NCBI GenBank assembly: GCA_021464245.1
Contig: JADCRB010000040.1
Coordinates: 775,892-839,891, forward strand
Reading direction: 5' to 3'
DNA: 64,000 bases
Source: Carallia brachiata
Lineage: Eukaryota > Streptophyta > Magnoliopsida > Malpighiales > Rhizophoraceae
Both the position numbers and the translations under genes were made by a program. Positions 1-12,512 of the stretch are shown piece by piece. How positions within the stretch are numbered: the first letter of the stretch is position 1; every line of letters starts with the position of its first letter. The notes under the pieces are model-generated. The model did not search any database. It worked only from the letters and a program-made list of their open reading frames with translations, and was not told the origin of the DNA.

Positions 1-34
1 AAGTTCTATGGTCTGTAGTTGTTGACCATTTAGT

Positions 35-1200
35 GATTTCATCAATGCTTTAGGTGACAAAGTTGAAGGTAATAATTTATAATATATTCTATATATTAGA
101 GTAATATTTCTAAATCTTAGTAATATACTTTTTCGTATTTGTAAATTTAATATTAAAGATTTAGTTATATTATAATCAAATAATGACACAGAATAATTAA
201 GATAACAATTAAAATAAATAGGATCATTACTAAGTTTGATTCAAAAACAATATGTAAAGAATTAGAAAAATCTAAAAATCTAGCATCACATAAACACATT
301 AAAATAGAAGTATCAATTCTCAATTTATGTAAAGGTTTCATAGCTACGTGCACTAATCTTATATGTAAAAATTGATATGTTGACTTATATGTACCAGCTA
401 TAGATTCATTTATCACACTTGTCTCTTGAATATTAGGATCTACATAATATATTTTTTCTATTGTGTCAATGATGTAGTCAAGAAATAAATTATCAAAATC
501 TCCTATTTTGTAAATATTTTTCTTGATCTCTTTAGGAATGTTACAATTTTGTAAATCTTATTCTATTTTAGCAATTTGTACGCTTTGTTTATTATAATCG
601 ATTACATTCGAATCATCCATTAAATTTAAAGTATTATGAAATTTTTTGGTAAGAGATCGAGTTAATCTAGACATAGAATTATTACTTACCTTAAAGAATG
701 ACATTAGTGTTACGAACACCATTCTATTGATTTTTGGCTGTCCGACCAATGCCACTAAATCTTTCTTGCAGGTAAATTAATAATATTATCTCTATATAAA
801 CTTAAATTCTTATTATAAAATTTCTCTTACAATAAATCTAATGAAATTTCTATATGAAATTTTTTTGAAAGAATTTTTTTAAAGTCATCAATCTCTTCAC
901 TTAATTCATGCAATTCATTTTGTATTTGTTGAAATTTTAGGGGTAATATTTTTACGTTAGTTTCTTTATAACTCTTTTTATTAGTTCTAAATATCTAATT
1001 TCTTTTTCTTTCAATTCTTTCTTTATGTCAATAAATGATTGAATTATTCTATGGACTCTATTTTTGTATAGATAAATACAATGCGGACTATTCTTCGTAT
1101 ACCAAACACTTGTTAGCACTCCTGTATCTAAATTAAATTCTCTTCTTATAATGATCACACACCTACCTAGGGGAAAATATTTTTGGCTCTGATACCATTA
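35..1200 (-). mobile_element. Endogenous pararetrovirus remnant, copy 1 (5' end and movement-protein region)
   Basis: On the minus strand a primer-binding site (1186-1197) is followed by an open stretch (1158-952), a lysine-rich segment, and then a degenerate reading frame (about 755-165) whose middle part, about 416-300, resembles the 30K-type movement protein of Caulimoviridae. That order, primer site then movement protein at the start of the polyprotein, is the arrangement of petuvirus-like endogenous pararetroviruses. Frames are broken by stops, for example near 560, so nothing functional is expected. Capsid, protease and reverse transcriptase parts are absent because homology ends at about position 35. 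A second copy lies at 9651-10812. A copia retroelement could share the primer site but would not carry a movement protein. Family assignment is from recalled domain patterns, not a search. Confidence 0.68.
1186..1197 (-). promoter_or_regulatory. Initiator tRNA-Met primer-binding site
   Basis: The minus strand reads TGGTATCAGAGC, the complement of the 3' end of initiator tRNA-Met used to prime reverse transcription by caulimoviruses and many copia elements. It sits immediately upstream of the pararetrovirus-like frames on the same strand. Confidence 0.75.
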
Positions 1201-2064
1201 ATAATTGATAATTTACCGTTACCTTTTAATCTCTAATGCCACTAATAAAGATTTAAACATCTGTGTTGTGATTTCAATTTCTATTTTAAATGGAGTAGAA
1301 TCTTAACCGATTCAAATTGCCTGTGTACAAAAAAATTAAATTAAAATTAAAATTAAAAAATAAAACAATGGTTTCCATGAAGCCACTGCTTTGTTTAATT
1401 TGACTTGATTGGGTGTTTAAATCCCAATTTTACAGTTTGGAACAAAATTAATCCGATTTCTAAAATATATCAATTTTAGTTATAATAAATTAGCATGTAA
1501 TCAATTCCATTAACGTTTTCCGTCAAATAAATTTTATGAAAACATGAACTGATACGGAAAAATCATAAAAGTTGTAATTCTACAGAACCCATGTCACAAG
1601 GTTTGATAAAGAACATTAATCAATTTTGATGGAGGACTAAATTTATTAGGAAAGATATTTTACGAAATAACTAAATTTTTTAAATTAATATTTCAAAGGT
1701 CATGTTAGATTTATTATAACCGACAAAATTACAGATTTGAAACCCTTATTTTAGTACTCTACTCTTATCTTCATTTTCTTCTCATTATTTTCATTCTTCT
1801 TCTAATCAATTGCCTATATTTTTGCATGTAAACTATTGGAGTTAATATGCAATGTCAATCTCATTTTCTAAGATTTGATCTGTGTAATTTAAAATTATCA
1901 TTAGAATCTTTGTAATCTTTTCTTTATTAAGTATATATCTTTTCTTTATTTAATAGATGTAGTAGATTATGTATTAATTCATACATCTGTACATATTCTG
2001 ATTAATTGCAAGTTTTCCTGCTATCTAAATTTACATAAACATGTATATGTGCATTTTGGAACAG

Positions 2065-2170
2065 TTTGTGGAGCCGTCTTAAGTCCTGAGATTTGTCATG
2101 GGTCAGCCCTATGCGCAGTGCGGACCTCTACGATTATGCCTGTTGCTGCTGGCATTGTTGGGGGGTTCAG
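2065..2170 (+). pseudogene. Exon-like block of unknown gene, copy 1
   Basis: A 106-nt open block bounded by an acceptor (ggaacag) and a consensus donor (GTAAGAG). The phase-2 frame encodes about 35 residues, including an EICHGSAL motif and an Ala/Gly/Ile-rich end. The same block, with intact splice sites and open frame, occurs at 11672-11777. I do not recognise the protein. No adjoining exons are evident, so it is probably an orphan exon of a lost gene. Confidence 0.4.
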
Positions 2171-2913
2171 GTAAGAGAATATAATAAGCAACTCTGTGTT
2201 TCAGTGCTCATCATGCTATTTGTTTGTTATATTAATTATTCGACACATCAAAGTTAAATGTCAAATTCTTGCCTTGAATAGTTAAATGTCATATAAATTA
2301 TCATTAAGTAGGAACAAATAATTGATGAATCCCAATGTCTTGCATATATATGTGCTCAGTGCTTCTGTTTGCCACACTTCATTAACATGATTTTGTTGTA
2401 TTCTACACTTCAGTAGCTGTCTGCATGTGCTAGGACGCATGTGAAATACAAAGATCATTTTTTTTTCCCTTCAATTTTATAAATGCATGCGCTGGTGGAA
2501 TGTGTTTTCATACTCTGAAAGGAACAAATGACTCATTTTGATTACTGAAGGTCTATGGAGATAATAAGCAATTGCCCCTGGTAGAGAGAAGGGATGGGAT
2601 TGAGGTAGCATTAATTTAGATATCATGCCAAACTCAGGAAACTGATTTTACAAAACTTTGGACTTGGAATTGGATTCCTTTTTTTTTTTTTTTTATTAAC
2701 GTAAAACCTGGAAAATTAAGATCATGTTTCACCCATTATACAGCCAGACATGCAAATCAACTTGAATACAGGACTGACATTTATAAAATTATTTGAGCGA
2801 ACGTTTGAATGTATGGCGTCAAATAAAGTGCATGGGATGCCAACGTTTTCACTTGTGCTAGCTTCTCATTGCTGTAACATTGTCATGCTGTCCGCTTGCA
2901 ATGTTCATTCATG

Positions 2914-3095
2914 TTTTCCCAGAACCATCAAGTTCTATCTAAAGCAGATTCGAGAACAAATCTGCTATTCTACCCTACCGTCCGTCTGCTGTATTCCAAT
3001 TGGTGCTGGACATCGGACATGTCCAATGTTTTGAGTTTGCATTGCAAATGTTGAAACTCCTATTGGCATCCACTATCGAGTCACTTAATTAGCAC
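2914..3095 (+). pseudogene. Cytochrome P450 C-terminal fragment, copy 1 (frameshifted)
   Basis: Across shifting frames this stretch encodes the P450 region running from the FPEP block through the haem-binding loop (a decayed version of FGAGHRxC) to the helix after it. Several frameshifts and stops break it. The better preserved copy is at 14727-15365, where a MITE interrupts it. The spacing and the short residue pattern fit the CYP716-type C-terminus, but assignment below 'P450' is uncertain. It directly follows the end of the 2.9-kb direct repeat, so the homologous locus was longer than the repeat. Confidence 0.6.
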
Positions 3096-3770
3096 GGAAG
3101 AATGCGTGCAGGTAGTTCTTCATCAGGGATCCAATGCCGGTTCCAACAAAAGGAAAGGACTACCCCTTAAGACCATGCTAAGGAATCAAATACCATTACC
3201 TGCAATCAACAGACGTCTAGTAATGTGAATCCTGTTAAGGAAGGATGTGGTCACCTATAGTCGATCATAATTACAGCAGTATAACGAAAACTACTGGATA
3301 AAGCTTAGAATATGTAGAAAATTAAGAAAAGGCCCAAAATTTAAATCATACACACTACCACAAATCATATCAAGGCACCATAAATTGCTTCCCACACTAA
3401 CACAGAATGGTCTGTTATACTAGCTGCACACCTAGACTACCCCATAACCAAATGTGTTTATCAAAACCGAGCGACATTACATTTACAAATGGGATTTTGG
3501 ATGCATATCCAGAACTTAAATGTTGTAGCCGATTCCAGACGGTTCAGCTACACAGAATGGAGCTCAAATATCTGGACATGAGTGAATGAATATACCAAGT
3601 TCTATATTCATCACACAACAAAGCTATATATAGACTAGTATTTACAGTACCATATTTGTAACCGGTGAGAACTGACCTTCACTTTGGCAGCCTCTGCTTT
3701 CATTCGAAGGACTTCCGATAATGTCAACGATGGTATCAACTCAAATAGCAAATGCAAAAGTCGCATCAAT
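3096..3770. other. Intergenic and 3' flank of the papain-like gene
   Basis: No gene is supported here. The right part is expected to hold the 3' UTR of the minus-strand gene that stops at 3771. The open frames present are short, without recognisable domains or splice context. Confidence 0.6.
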
Positions 3771-6700
3771 TCAGCAATTCGGTGGCCTAGAGTAGTTTGG
3801 AGGTAGTGATGGGCACCTTTCATTCATATGTGGGTAAGGATCTATAGTATTATACCCAGGTAGTTCCATTCGATACTTTCCCCGAATTTGACAAAATGGG
3901 AGCTTCACGTCATCTCCATCATTGCACCACTTTGGCAGGCGACTTGAGTTGTTCTCAAAAAGCTTGAGCATGTAAGCATCTTTAATCTGTATTTTCAGCA
4001 AAATAACATCAATTAAACACTAGATGCTATGTAAACATCTTAAGAGGATTTTGTTGGAACTGCCATAACATGATCAGATTTAAATGACATCAACATTGAT
4101 CATGACAACAAAATTTTTTTAAAGCTTTTATGGAACATATGAAAATCCACATGGTTAAGGACTGAGATAAATTCTAATTGTCTCTCCTCGCAACCAAAAA
4201 CAAGATGACTAGCCATTCAGAAATTTATTTTATGGATTCATACCTCCTAAGGAAAAAAAATCAGATGGCTATGGGAAGGAAAAGTACAACTCATGCCCAA
4301 CACGCGCTACGCTCAGAGTTGAAAAGGAGGGTTATGCTTCTCTTTAAATCTTTCCCACAGTTCTTTTTTGCCTTTCCCACAGGGATAGGGAAAAACAGGT
4401 TTTGGGTGGAGGGAGAAGGATCAGTCAGTGTGGGGCATAATTGCATACATTTATATAACCCAGATAATTGATGTCGAGTATAAATTTCTTTGCTCAAAAC
4501 CAATAGATATTCAACCAGTCTTGAAAGACAAACCGTAAATTCAGACACTTGTATAGTGCTAGCAATGGGATCAAATAGCCCTGCTTCCTTGTACATTTCC
4601 AGCACAAATGCTATACATGAGGTTGACTTCCCATTAGTATACACCCAGTCATCCCGCTCTGGGATTGTCAGCAGTTCACCAAAAGATGATCCACGCTTCT
4701 CTGTTTCTACCAAGATATCAGGGAGATCAAGGCCCTAGAAGAAGAACAAACGTAAACAAAATAAATGGTACATACCATTTCAAAGATTATCTACAGCCTA
4801 TGTTCTGACTCAAAATGCACACATGGATAAATGAAAAAGCATATCTCTCTCAGCAGCTCTATATATACACACACCAAGAAGCCAATGTTCTAGAATTCAA
4901 TAGCTATCTAATCATCTCGACTCCCTTGCCTATATGATCTGCCAACCAAAAATTTGGCCCAATACCTGGGTTTAGTTCGAGCGATAACCGGTGTAACAAC
5001 TTGATATCCACTTAGCACTAATCTTACTCGGTAAAGATGAAAAGCTCCTCGGCTGCCAACCACTCAGACTTGACATATAAATAAGATCATTGTCAAGAAA
5101 AAATGTTTCCATGGACTATCCTGATAGCATTGTATTAAGAATGGTGGAATAGAATTTTCGAATACCTGAGTCCCAAGTCTCTTGTTCAAGGCTTCATTCC
5201 ACAGGTTGGCAGCAAATTGGGGCTGAATCTGATTCCAAACTGTCATAACTGAAGCAACCTGTTGGAACCCAGAGCTAATTGTCAATGCAGTGTTCTATAA
5301 GGGAATGACTTTCAGAAAATTTCTCAATTTTCTCAACTAATGCCAGTGATGAAGATTCCTGAAAGAGAGAGTATTTCGCCACATTCAACTCTGCTTGGAC
5401 AAAAGAGTATATTGGTAGACCTATAGGATCCTAGCAATCCAAGTTTCCATCCCAAACTGTCAAATACATGATTATGTCCAATATAACAACTCAGGAAAGT
5501 CAACCAATTCAAATTTCTAGGAAAACACCTTTATAACTCAAAGTCATAAAATAAACTTTTGGCATTGCAAGGAATTTTTTTTTTTTTTCTAGCTAGAACA
5601 TAGCAAATACAAGTAAATAAGGTATAATAGCCGTCACTGCACGAGGAACAATTTTTTGGTCCATTCCAGCAGTTGTAACAATACTTCACACTCAGAATTG
5701 GAGCATAGGCAGACACAGCATGAAAAACAAACTTGCATATGCAAAGTTTTGAGTCAAAATATGCAGGAAAAAAAAAAAAAGGCATCAGGACCAGCCTCAT
5801 CATATGCTTAAATATCTAGGATTCAAGTATCTCACAGAAATATAGCCTAGGTCGTAAGGAATTGATTCCCAGATGAGGTCCACAGATGGAGAAAGTCAAA
5901 GACAAATGTAAAGCCCTTAGAGGCGGATAAATTCTATACCAGATGTGCATCCAATGGCGGTGGGTAGTTTCCATCAATGGTGTCTATCCAGCTAAATATC
6001 ACGTTGTGATATCCATAAGGCTTCCCATTCATGCTTAATGCATACTCCCATGCCGCAGTCTCATTGAATTTGGTTCGCACATCAGGATGCAGAGGAAGCA
6101 ATGCAATATGAGGATTGGCATCATCCTTGTTCAAATGAAATTCCCACCATTCATCCCATGGTACAAGAGCAATACCGTTTTCTCCCTAGTAAATTAATGT
6201 TTGAAAGAAAAATGGAAAAAGAGGCAGCAGTTATGCATTAAATCGAATTCATAATAACCACAAAAAAAGCAAATAAAAATTGCCAATGTAAACTACTTGT
6301 GCCTGTTAACTTAACTGCTAAAATTTCCCATTTATTCCAGAAATATCAGCTCAATATGATTTAACATAAAAAAAAAATTACTTGCAGCCCTTTTGTTCCC
6401 TCAATCACTTGGCACATGAGGTTTGGGTATGCTTCTAGAATCAGAAGTCCTATAAAAATTCAATAAGGCCTGCAGGCGAAGGCAACAAGATTTATTGCCT
6501 CTGTTGTTTCCATGCAACAAAAGGCTTCTTCTATTCCTCAGTCAGATTAGAGTGGCATTAGGAGAATGAAAAGCATTATGAAGTGCCCAGCAAAAGAGAG
6601 ATTAAAGGAAGAATTAAAGGCATAAATGTAATACAAATATGAGTGTGTGTGCACACACATAGGCACACATTATTTACATTTATGAGGAAATCAGACAGGT

Positions 6701-8520
6701 TAGGTGCAAGTGGTGTTATTTTTATCTCTTGAAAGCAACTAATCCATTTGACAAAATTAACCTGGAATGCTTTGGGAGAAATTAAATGGCCATCGTCCAA
6801 GTGCAATTCAACATAGCAGTTTTACAATAACAGCAGTAGGGCAACATAAAATGCAAGAGAAATAATTAAAGGTGATGCTCAATTGTTACAAAAAAAAAAA
6901 AAGACCAATGTAATTCCACTAGATTTTATGCAAGGAAACAACCAGCAGCAAACATGTCAACCTAATAGAAGTAAAATGATGCAGCATATCTCAGCAACAG
7001 GCAACATTTGTAATTACCTTATCATTATCAATTCCTGACTCACCAACCCATAATTTTCCTTCAGCATCCCTTAAGCAGACAGCAGTATGACCAGCATAGG
7101 CTCCACTGACCCACTTCTCCATGGTATCAAAAGCACCCCACAAGCCACGGATTTCTGATAGTGCTAAGAAATCTCCAGAGTGAATGTCATCAACACTGAT
7201 ATTGGTAACCCAGGGTCTAGGACGTTCTTCAAATGTAGCCCCCATATGCTTCTTGAGGAACCCAAGATTAGAATTCTCACCCCATCCAGTATTTGTCAAC
7301 AAAGGAAAGACCTCCCACAGTGCTTGAAGTGTCCCCAGAATCGCTGCTTTCATTAGGAAAATTGAAATTCCCCTATTTTTCACCTGATTTCATTAAATGA
7401 AGGAACTCAAATATGCAAATCACAACCACCTACAAAATCTTGGAACTCAAGAATAACAGGGCAAGACAACTCACATATTCGTACTCTGCTTTCCCTTCCC
7501 ACTCTGTGAAGTCAAATGTATGCTCCCGGGATAAAAAATAATAATCCCATGACACACGGTATGGAGTTGCAAAAATATAAAGATCTATACATGTCCAGCT
7601 GTGAGCTTTGCTAACCTGAGTGACACAGTAACATTATCTAAATCAATACAAGAGTGCTCAAGAACTGTAACAATGACATCTGTTGCAAGTTGGATGCAGC
7701 AAAACAATACAGGCGTACCAAAAGAAGCTAAGAAGTAGTAAAAAAGTAAAGAGAGTAAAGGACTATCTCCGCTTCTCTCAATTATTAGGAACACTTTTCA
7801 CATCCAAGCAACCAGATATACAACAACAGCATCCGTCAATGGAAATTTTTTTTTAAGTGTCCATGCTAAATCTCAAATACAAGTCCACTGAAAACTTAAA
7901 AATCAAACATAAGTCAGCAGCAAGAATCATATCAAAATAAAATTGATCCTTGGACTTTCCATAAAGCAAAAAAAAAAAAAAAGTCGCATATTCGTTTTGT
8001 TTCTAACCTGAGAAAGAAACAAGGAAGAAAACTACACCAATAAACGAGACAACTTGATTTCACACGGACTAGAGAACGAGTTCGTCACTAAAATGCAAAA
8101 TAACAAATACCCAGATGGTAGATTCCTCATATTTCTCAAAAACCAACTGAACCCATATCAATAACATAATACAGACCCCCTAAAGGCAACAACTTTCATC
8201 ATTGGTTTTACCTTGATATGGAGGGTGCCACCACCAAACTCACTGCCACTCTTGTTGTGGAACTCCATCCAGGCTTTGTTCTTGTAAAAGCAAGAACCTT
8301 TCCACTCCACCGTGTCGTTTAGAGAAGAGGCAGCCCCCACGAACTGTGGCAAGAGATCCACAGCATCGTTGAGGTTATTGAGAATTGGGCTTGACACTTG
8401 TCTGGGCAACGCAGGCAGCCCGTCCCGTGGGTGAAATGGCAAGTCTACCGCGGCTTTTGTGGCAACAGTGAACAGGAATATGAACAGAGTCAGTGTGGCT
8501 ACAGAGGAAGGTGGCTCCAT
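3771..8520 (-). CDS. Secreted/vacuolar permuted-papain-like (YiiX/NlpC-P60-type) protein, 523 aa, seven exons
   Basis: Exons on the minus strand: 8520-8212, 7615-7475, 7383-7018, 6185-5940, 5258-5166, 4734-4534 and 3986-3771. All introns are GT-AG and all fall between codons, giving an unbroken 523-residue protein. An N-terminal hydrophobic segment (residues about 8-25) looks like a signal peptide. In the middle, GD (220-221), GHTAVCL with His249, and VGES with Glu265 are followed much later by KSTSC with Cys425. This His-first, Cys-last order is that of permuted papain-fold hydrolases. The C-terminus is Cys/Pro-rich. From memory it is a single-copy plant family without established function. 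Catalysis is inferred. The ATG at 8518-8520 is the first in frame and starts the signal peptide. Confidence 0.88.
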
Positions 8521-9650
8521 TATTGGGTGAGAGACAAAAGAATTCTGCGAGAGAGACAGAGACAGAGAGAGTGGCTGCCGGCTGGGAGATCCACTCTTTG
8601 TTCTTTCCTAGAATATCCAACTTTTTAGTATTAAATTTTTATATTTTTTTATATATAAATTCTAATTTTTTTAATATTTTATTTAAATTTTAATTTTTTT
8701 AATTTTTTATCAAATCAGTACGAAATTAATTAATTTATTAATAAATAAACTTCACTTAATTAAAATTATTAAAAATAGTTCAAATATAAGAATTAAATAT
8801 TTTTTATCAATAAATATGTACATTAAATTTTTTTAATTAATAAGTATATGAATTAAATACGTAATTTACATATTTTTTGAGAGAAAAATATTCAATTTCT
8901 ACATTTAACCTTTTTTAAAGTAATTTTTATAAAGTTAAATTAACCACTTTTCGTCAACAACAACAGATGCACTTATTTAATAAAAAAATAAAAAATTTAA
9001 AATTTAAATAAAATTTCAAAATAATTTAAGACTTGTATATAAAAAATATAAAAATTTAATATTAAAAAGTCACATATTCCCTTTCAAAAGCTATCCCTTT
9101 CTTTTTTCAAATTTTAACTTTACTTATACTTTTTTTTATAAATTTAATTTATTTATAATCTTAGACAATCTATAAAAAATTATGAATTATTTAAAATAAA
9201 AATAAAAAATAAAATTATGTAATATAAAAATAAGAATAAATTTTATTTTAAAAAAATTAAAATTAATAAATATTTTTCTTTTTCAGTTTTAACTCTATTC
9301 TATTTATTTTATGGGAGTTTCCTTCATTTTTTTTTTTTTTTTATGGTGCAGTGGAGAGCGGAGAACAAAGCTGAAAATACAAAATGGCAGCTAGCTCGTG
9401 GCCCTGGACTTCGGTTTCCTTTTGGGTAATTGGCCTTTTTGAAAAAAGAAAATGTTACCACCTATCATGATAATTTAGTATATTTTTTTATGTTTAACTC
9501 GAGTTTAAGTTTTAACCCACGTGATAAAAGCTAATGTTTCTTCTTAAATTACTTGTTATTTGTGTCAGCACGATATAAATTTTATATTCATTAATATCGT
9601 AATCGATTTAAAAGAGTATTAATCTAATCTAATAAAATGTTTAAACTTTT
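8521..9650. other. AT-rich intergenic region, probable promoter of the papain-like gene
   Basis: A GA-repeat lies just upstream of the minus-strand ATG (about 8545-8572), typical of a plant 5' UTR. The rest is very AT-rich. A 28-codon open frame begins at an ATG near 9383 on the plus strand but has no recognisable features. Confidence 0.55.
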
Positions 9651-10812
9651 GGTGATTTCATCAATACTTTAGATGACAAAGTTGAAAGTAATGATTTATA
9701 ATATATTCTATATACTAGAGTAATATTTTTAGGTCTTGGTAACATATTTTTTGGTATTTATAAATTTAATATTAAAATTTTAGTTATATTATGATCAAAT
9801 AATGACACAGAATAATTGGGATAATAATTAAAATAAACAGAACCATTATCTAAGTTTGATTAAAAAACATCATGTAAAAAATTAAAAAAATCTAAAAATC
9901 TAGCATCACGTAAGCACACTAAAATAGGAGTAACAATTCTCAATTTATGTAAAGGTTTCATAACTACCTACACTAATTTTATATGTAAAAATTGATATGT
10001 CGACTTATATGTGTAAGCTATAAATTTATTTATCAGACTTATCTCTAGAATATTATGATTTATATGATATGTTTTTTTCTATTATATTAATGATGTAGTC
10101 ATGAAATAAATTATCAAAAGCCCTATTTTGTTTTTTCTTGACTTTTTTAGGGATGTTCCAATTTTGTAAATCATGTTCTATTTTGACAATTTGTACGCTT
10201 TGTTTACTATAATCTATTACATTGGAATCATCTATTAGATTTAAAGTATTATGATATTTTTTGCTAAGAGATTAGGTTAATCTAGATATAGAATTATTAC
10301 TTACCTTAGAGAATAATATTAGTGTCAGGACCATCTGTTAGGACTACATTCTATTAATTTTTGACTAACTAATGTCACTAAATCTTTCTTACAGATAAAT
10401 TAATAATTTTATTTATATATAAATTCAAATTCTTAACATAAAATTTCTCTTATAATGAATTTAATGAAATTTATATATGAAATTTTCTGAAAGAATTTCT
10501 GTAAAGTCATCAATCTCTTCACTTAATTATTGTATTTGTTGAGTTTCTAAGGGTGATATCTTAACGTTAGTTCTTTTAACACAACTTTGTTTTATTAGTT
10601 CTAAATATCTAATTTCTTGTTTTTTAAATTCTTTTTTTATGTCCATAAGTGATTGAACTATTCTACATACTCTATTTTGTATGAATAAATGCAATGCAGA
10701 CTATTTTTTGTATACCAACATTTGTTAGCACTCCTGTATCTAAATTAAATTCTCTTCTCCTAACGATAACACACCCATCCAGAGAGAGAAAGTTTTTGGC
10801 TCTGGTACCATT
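9651..10812 (-). mobile_element. Endogenous pararetrovirus remnant, copy 2
   Basis: Homologous throughout to 35-1200 and in the same orientation. The minus-strand primer-binding site at 10799-10810 has one change (TGGTACCAGAGC). The movement-protein-like region (about 10380-9740) carries more stops and indels than copy 1, so no long open frame remains. It ends at the same internal point as copy 1. That indicates duplication after insertion and truncation, not two independent insertions. Confidence 0.65.
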
Positions 10813-11671
10813 AAAAATTGACAGTTTACCTTAACCGTTTAATCTCTGATGCCATTAATAAAGATTTAAACATCAGTGTTGTGATTTCAATTTCTATTTT
10901 AAATGGAGGAGAATCTTAACCGATTCAAATTAAACAAAAATTAAAATTAAAATTAAAATTAAAAATAAAAACAATAGTTTCCATGAAGCCACTGCTTTGT
11001 TTAATTTGACTTGATTGGGTATTTAAATCCCAATTTTACATATTGGATCAAAATTGATCCGATTTCTAAAATATATCAATTTTAGTTATAATAAATTAGC
11101 ATGTAATCAAATCCATTAACGTTTTCCGTCAAATAAATTTTATGAAAACATTAACTGATACGGAAAAATCATAAAAGTTATAATTCTATAGAACCCATGT
11201 CACAAGGTTTGATAAAGAACATTAATGAATTTTGATGGAGAACTAAATTTATTACAAAAGATATTTTAGTAAATAAATAAATTTTTTTTAAATAATATTT
11301 CAAAAGTGATGTTAGATTTATTATAACTGACAAAATTACAGATTTTTAACCCTTATTTTAAAACTCTACTCTTATCTTTATTTTCTTCTCATTATTCTCA
11401 TTCTTCTTCTAATCAATTGCTTATATTTTGGCATGTAAACTATTGGAGTTAATATGCAATTTCAATCTCATTTTCTAAGATTTGATCCGTGTAATTTAAA
11501 ATTATCATTAGAATCTTTGTAATCTTTTCTTTATTAAGTATATATCTTTTCTTTATTTAATAGATTTAGTAGATTATGTATTAATTCATACATCTGTACA
11601 TATTCTGATTAATAGCAAGCTGTCCTGCAATCTAAATTTACGTAAACATATATTTGTGCATTTTGGAACAG

Positions 11672-11777
11672 TTTGTGCAACCGTCTTAGGTGCTGAGATT
11701 TGTCATGGGTCAGCCCTATTCGCAGAGCAGACCTCTAAGATTATGCCCGCCGCTGCTGGCATTGTAGCTGGGATCAG
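11672..11777 (+). pseudogene. Exon-like block of unknown gene, copy 2
   Basis: Counterpart of 2065-2170, also exactly 106 nt, with acceptor ggaacag and donor GTAAGAG preserved and the frame open. Retention of length, frame and both splice sites in two diverged copies suggests it was once, or still is, a coding exon. Family not recognised. Confidence 0.4.
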
Positions 11778-12512
11778 GTAAGAGGATACAATAAGCAACT
11801 CTTTGTTTCAGTGCCCATCATGCTATTTGTTTGTTGTATTAATTATTCAACACATCAAAGTTAAATGTCAAATTCTTGCCTTGAATAGTTAAATGTCATA
11901 TATAAGTATCGTTAAGTAGGAACAAATAATTGATGGATCCCAATGTCTTGCATATGTGCTTAATGCTTCTGTTTGCCACACTTCATTAACATGATTTTGT
12001 TGTATTCCACACTTCAGTAGCTGTTTGCATGTACTAAGGACGCATGTGAAATACAAAGATCATCTTTTTTCCAAACCCTTTTGTAAGTGCATGGGACGGG
12101 TGGAATGTTTTTTCATACTCCGAAAGGAACAAATGACTCATTTTGATTACTGAAGGTACATGGAGATAATAAGCAATTGAACTTGGTAAAGAGAAGGAAT
12201 GGGATTGAGCTAGCATTCATTTAGATCTCATGCCAAACTCAGGAAACTGATTTTACAAAACTTTGGACTTGGAATTGGATTCCCTTTTTTTTTTTCTTAA
12301 ATTAATGTAGAACCTGGAAAATTAAGATCATGTTTCACCCATTACATAGGCGGAATGCAAATCAACTTGAATTCAAAACCGACATTTATAAAACTATTTG
12401 AGTGAACATTAGAATGTATGGTGTCAGAAGTGCATGGGATGCCGTATGGCGTTTTCACTGGTGTTAGCTTCTAATTGTTGTAACAACAACGTCATACTGT
12501 CTGCTTGCAATG

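Larger units (their letters stand above)
35..2903. repeat. Direct repeat, copy 1 of a 2.9-kb duplicated locus
   Basis: This stretch matches 9651-12512 in the same orientation, with many substitutions and small indels. The match covers the pararetrovirus remnant, AT-rich DNA, the exon-like block at 2065-2170 and flanking DNA. It starts in both copies at the motif gtgatttcatcaat and ends after tgcttgcaatg. Divergence looks like some 5-10 percent by eye, so the duplication is old. Confidence 0.85.
9651..12512. repeat. Direct repeat, copy 2 of the 2.9-kb duplicated locus
   Basis: Same content and order as 35-2903. After 12512 the two loci part. Here about 2.2 kb of extra DNA intervenes before the P450 remnant at 14727, whereas copy 1 goes straight into it at 2914. 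The extra DNA holds a long hairpin and a MITE-like element, so insertion here is the simpler explanation. Confidence 0.85.

Noticed and set aside
1186..1197. Reading the primer site as that of a copia LTR retrotransposon
   Set aside because: No LTR end (CA) lies beside it, and the downstream frame resembles a pararetroviral movement protein, not gag. Copia is kept only as an alternative.
4178..4738. Plus-strand open frames at 4178-4471 and 4490-4738
   Set aside because: The second is the complement of exon 6 of the papain-like gene; the first lies in the adjoining intron and lacks any domain or splice context.
9383..9470. Short coding exon starting MAASSWPW
   Set aside because: Only 28 codons, no following exon and no homologue recognised. 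Could be chance in a less AT-rich patch.
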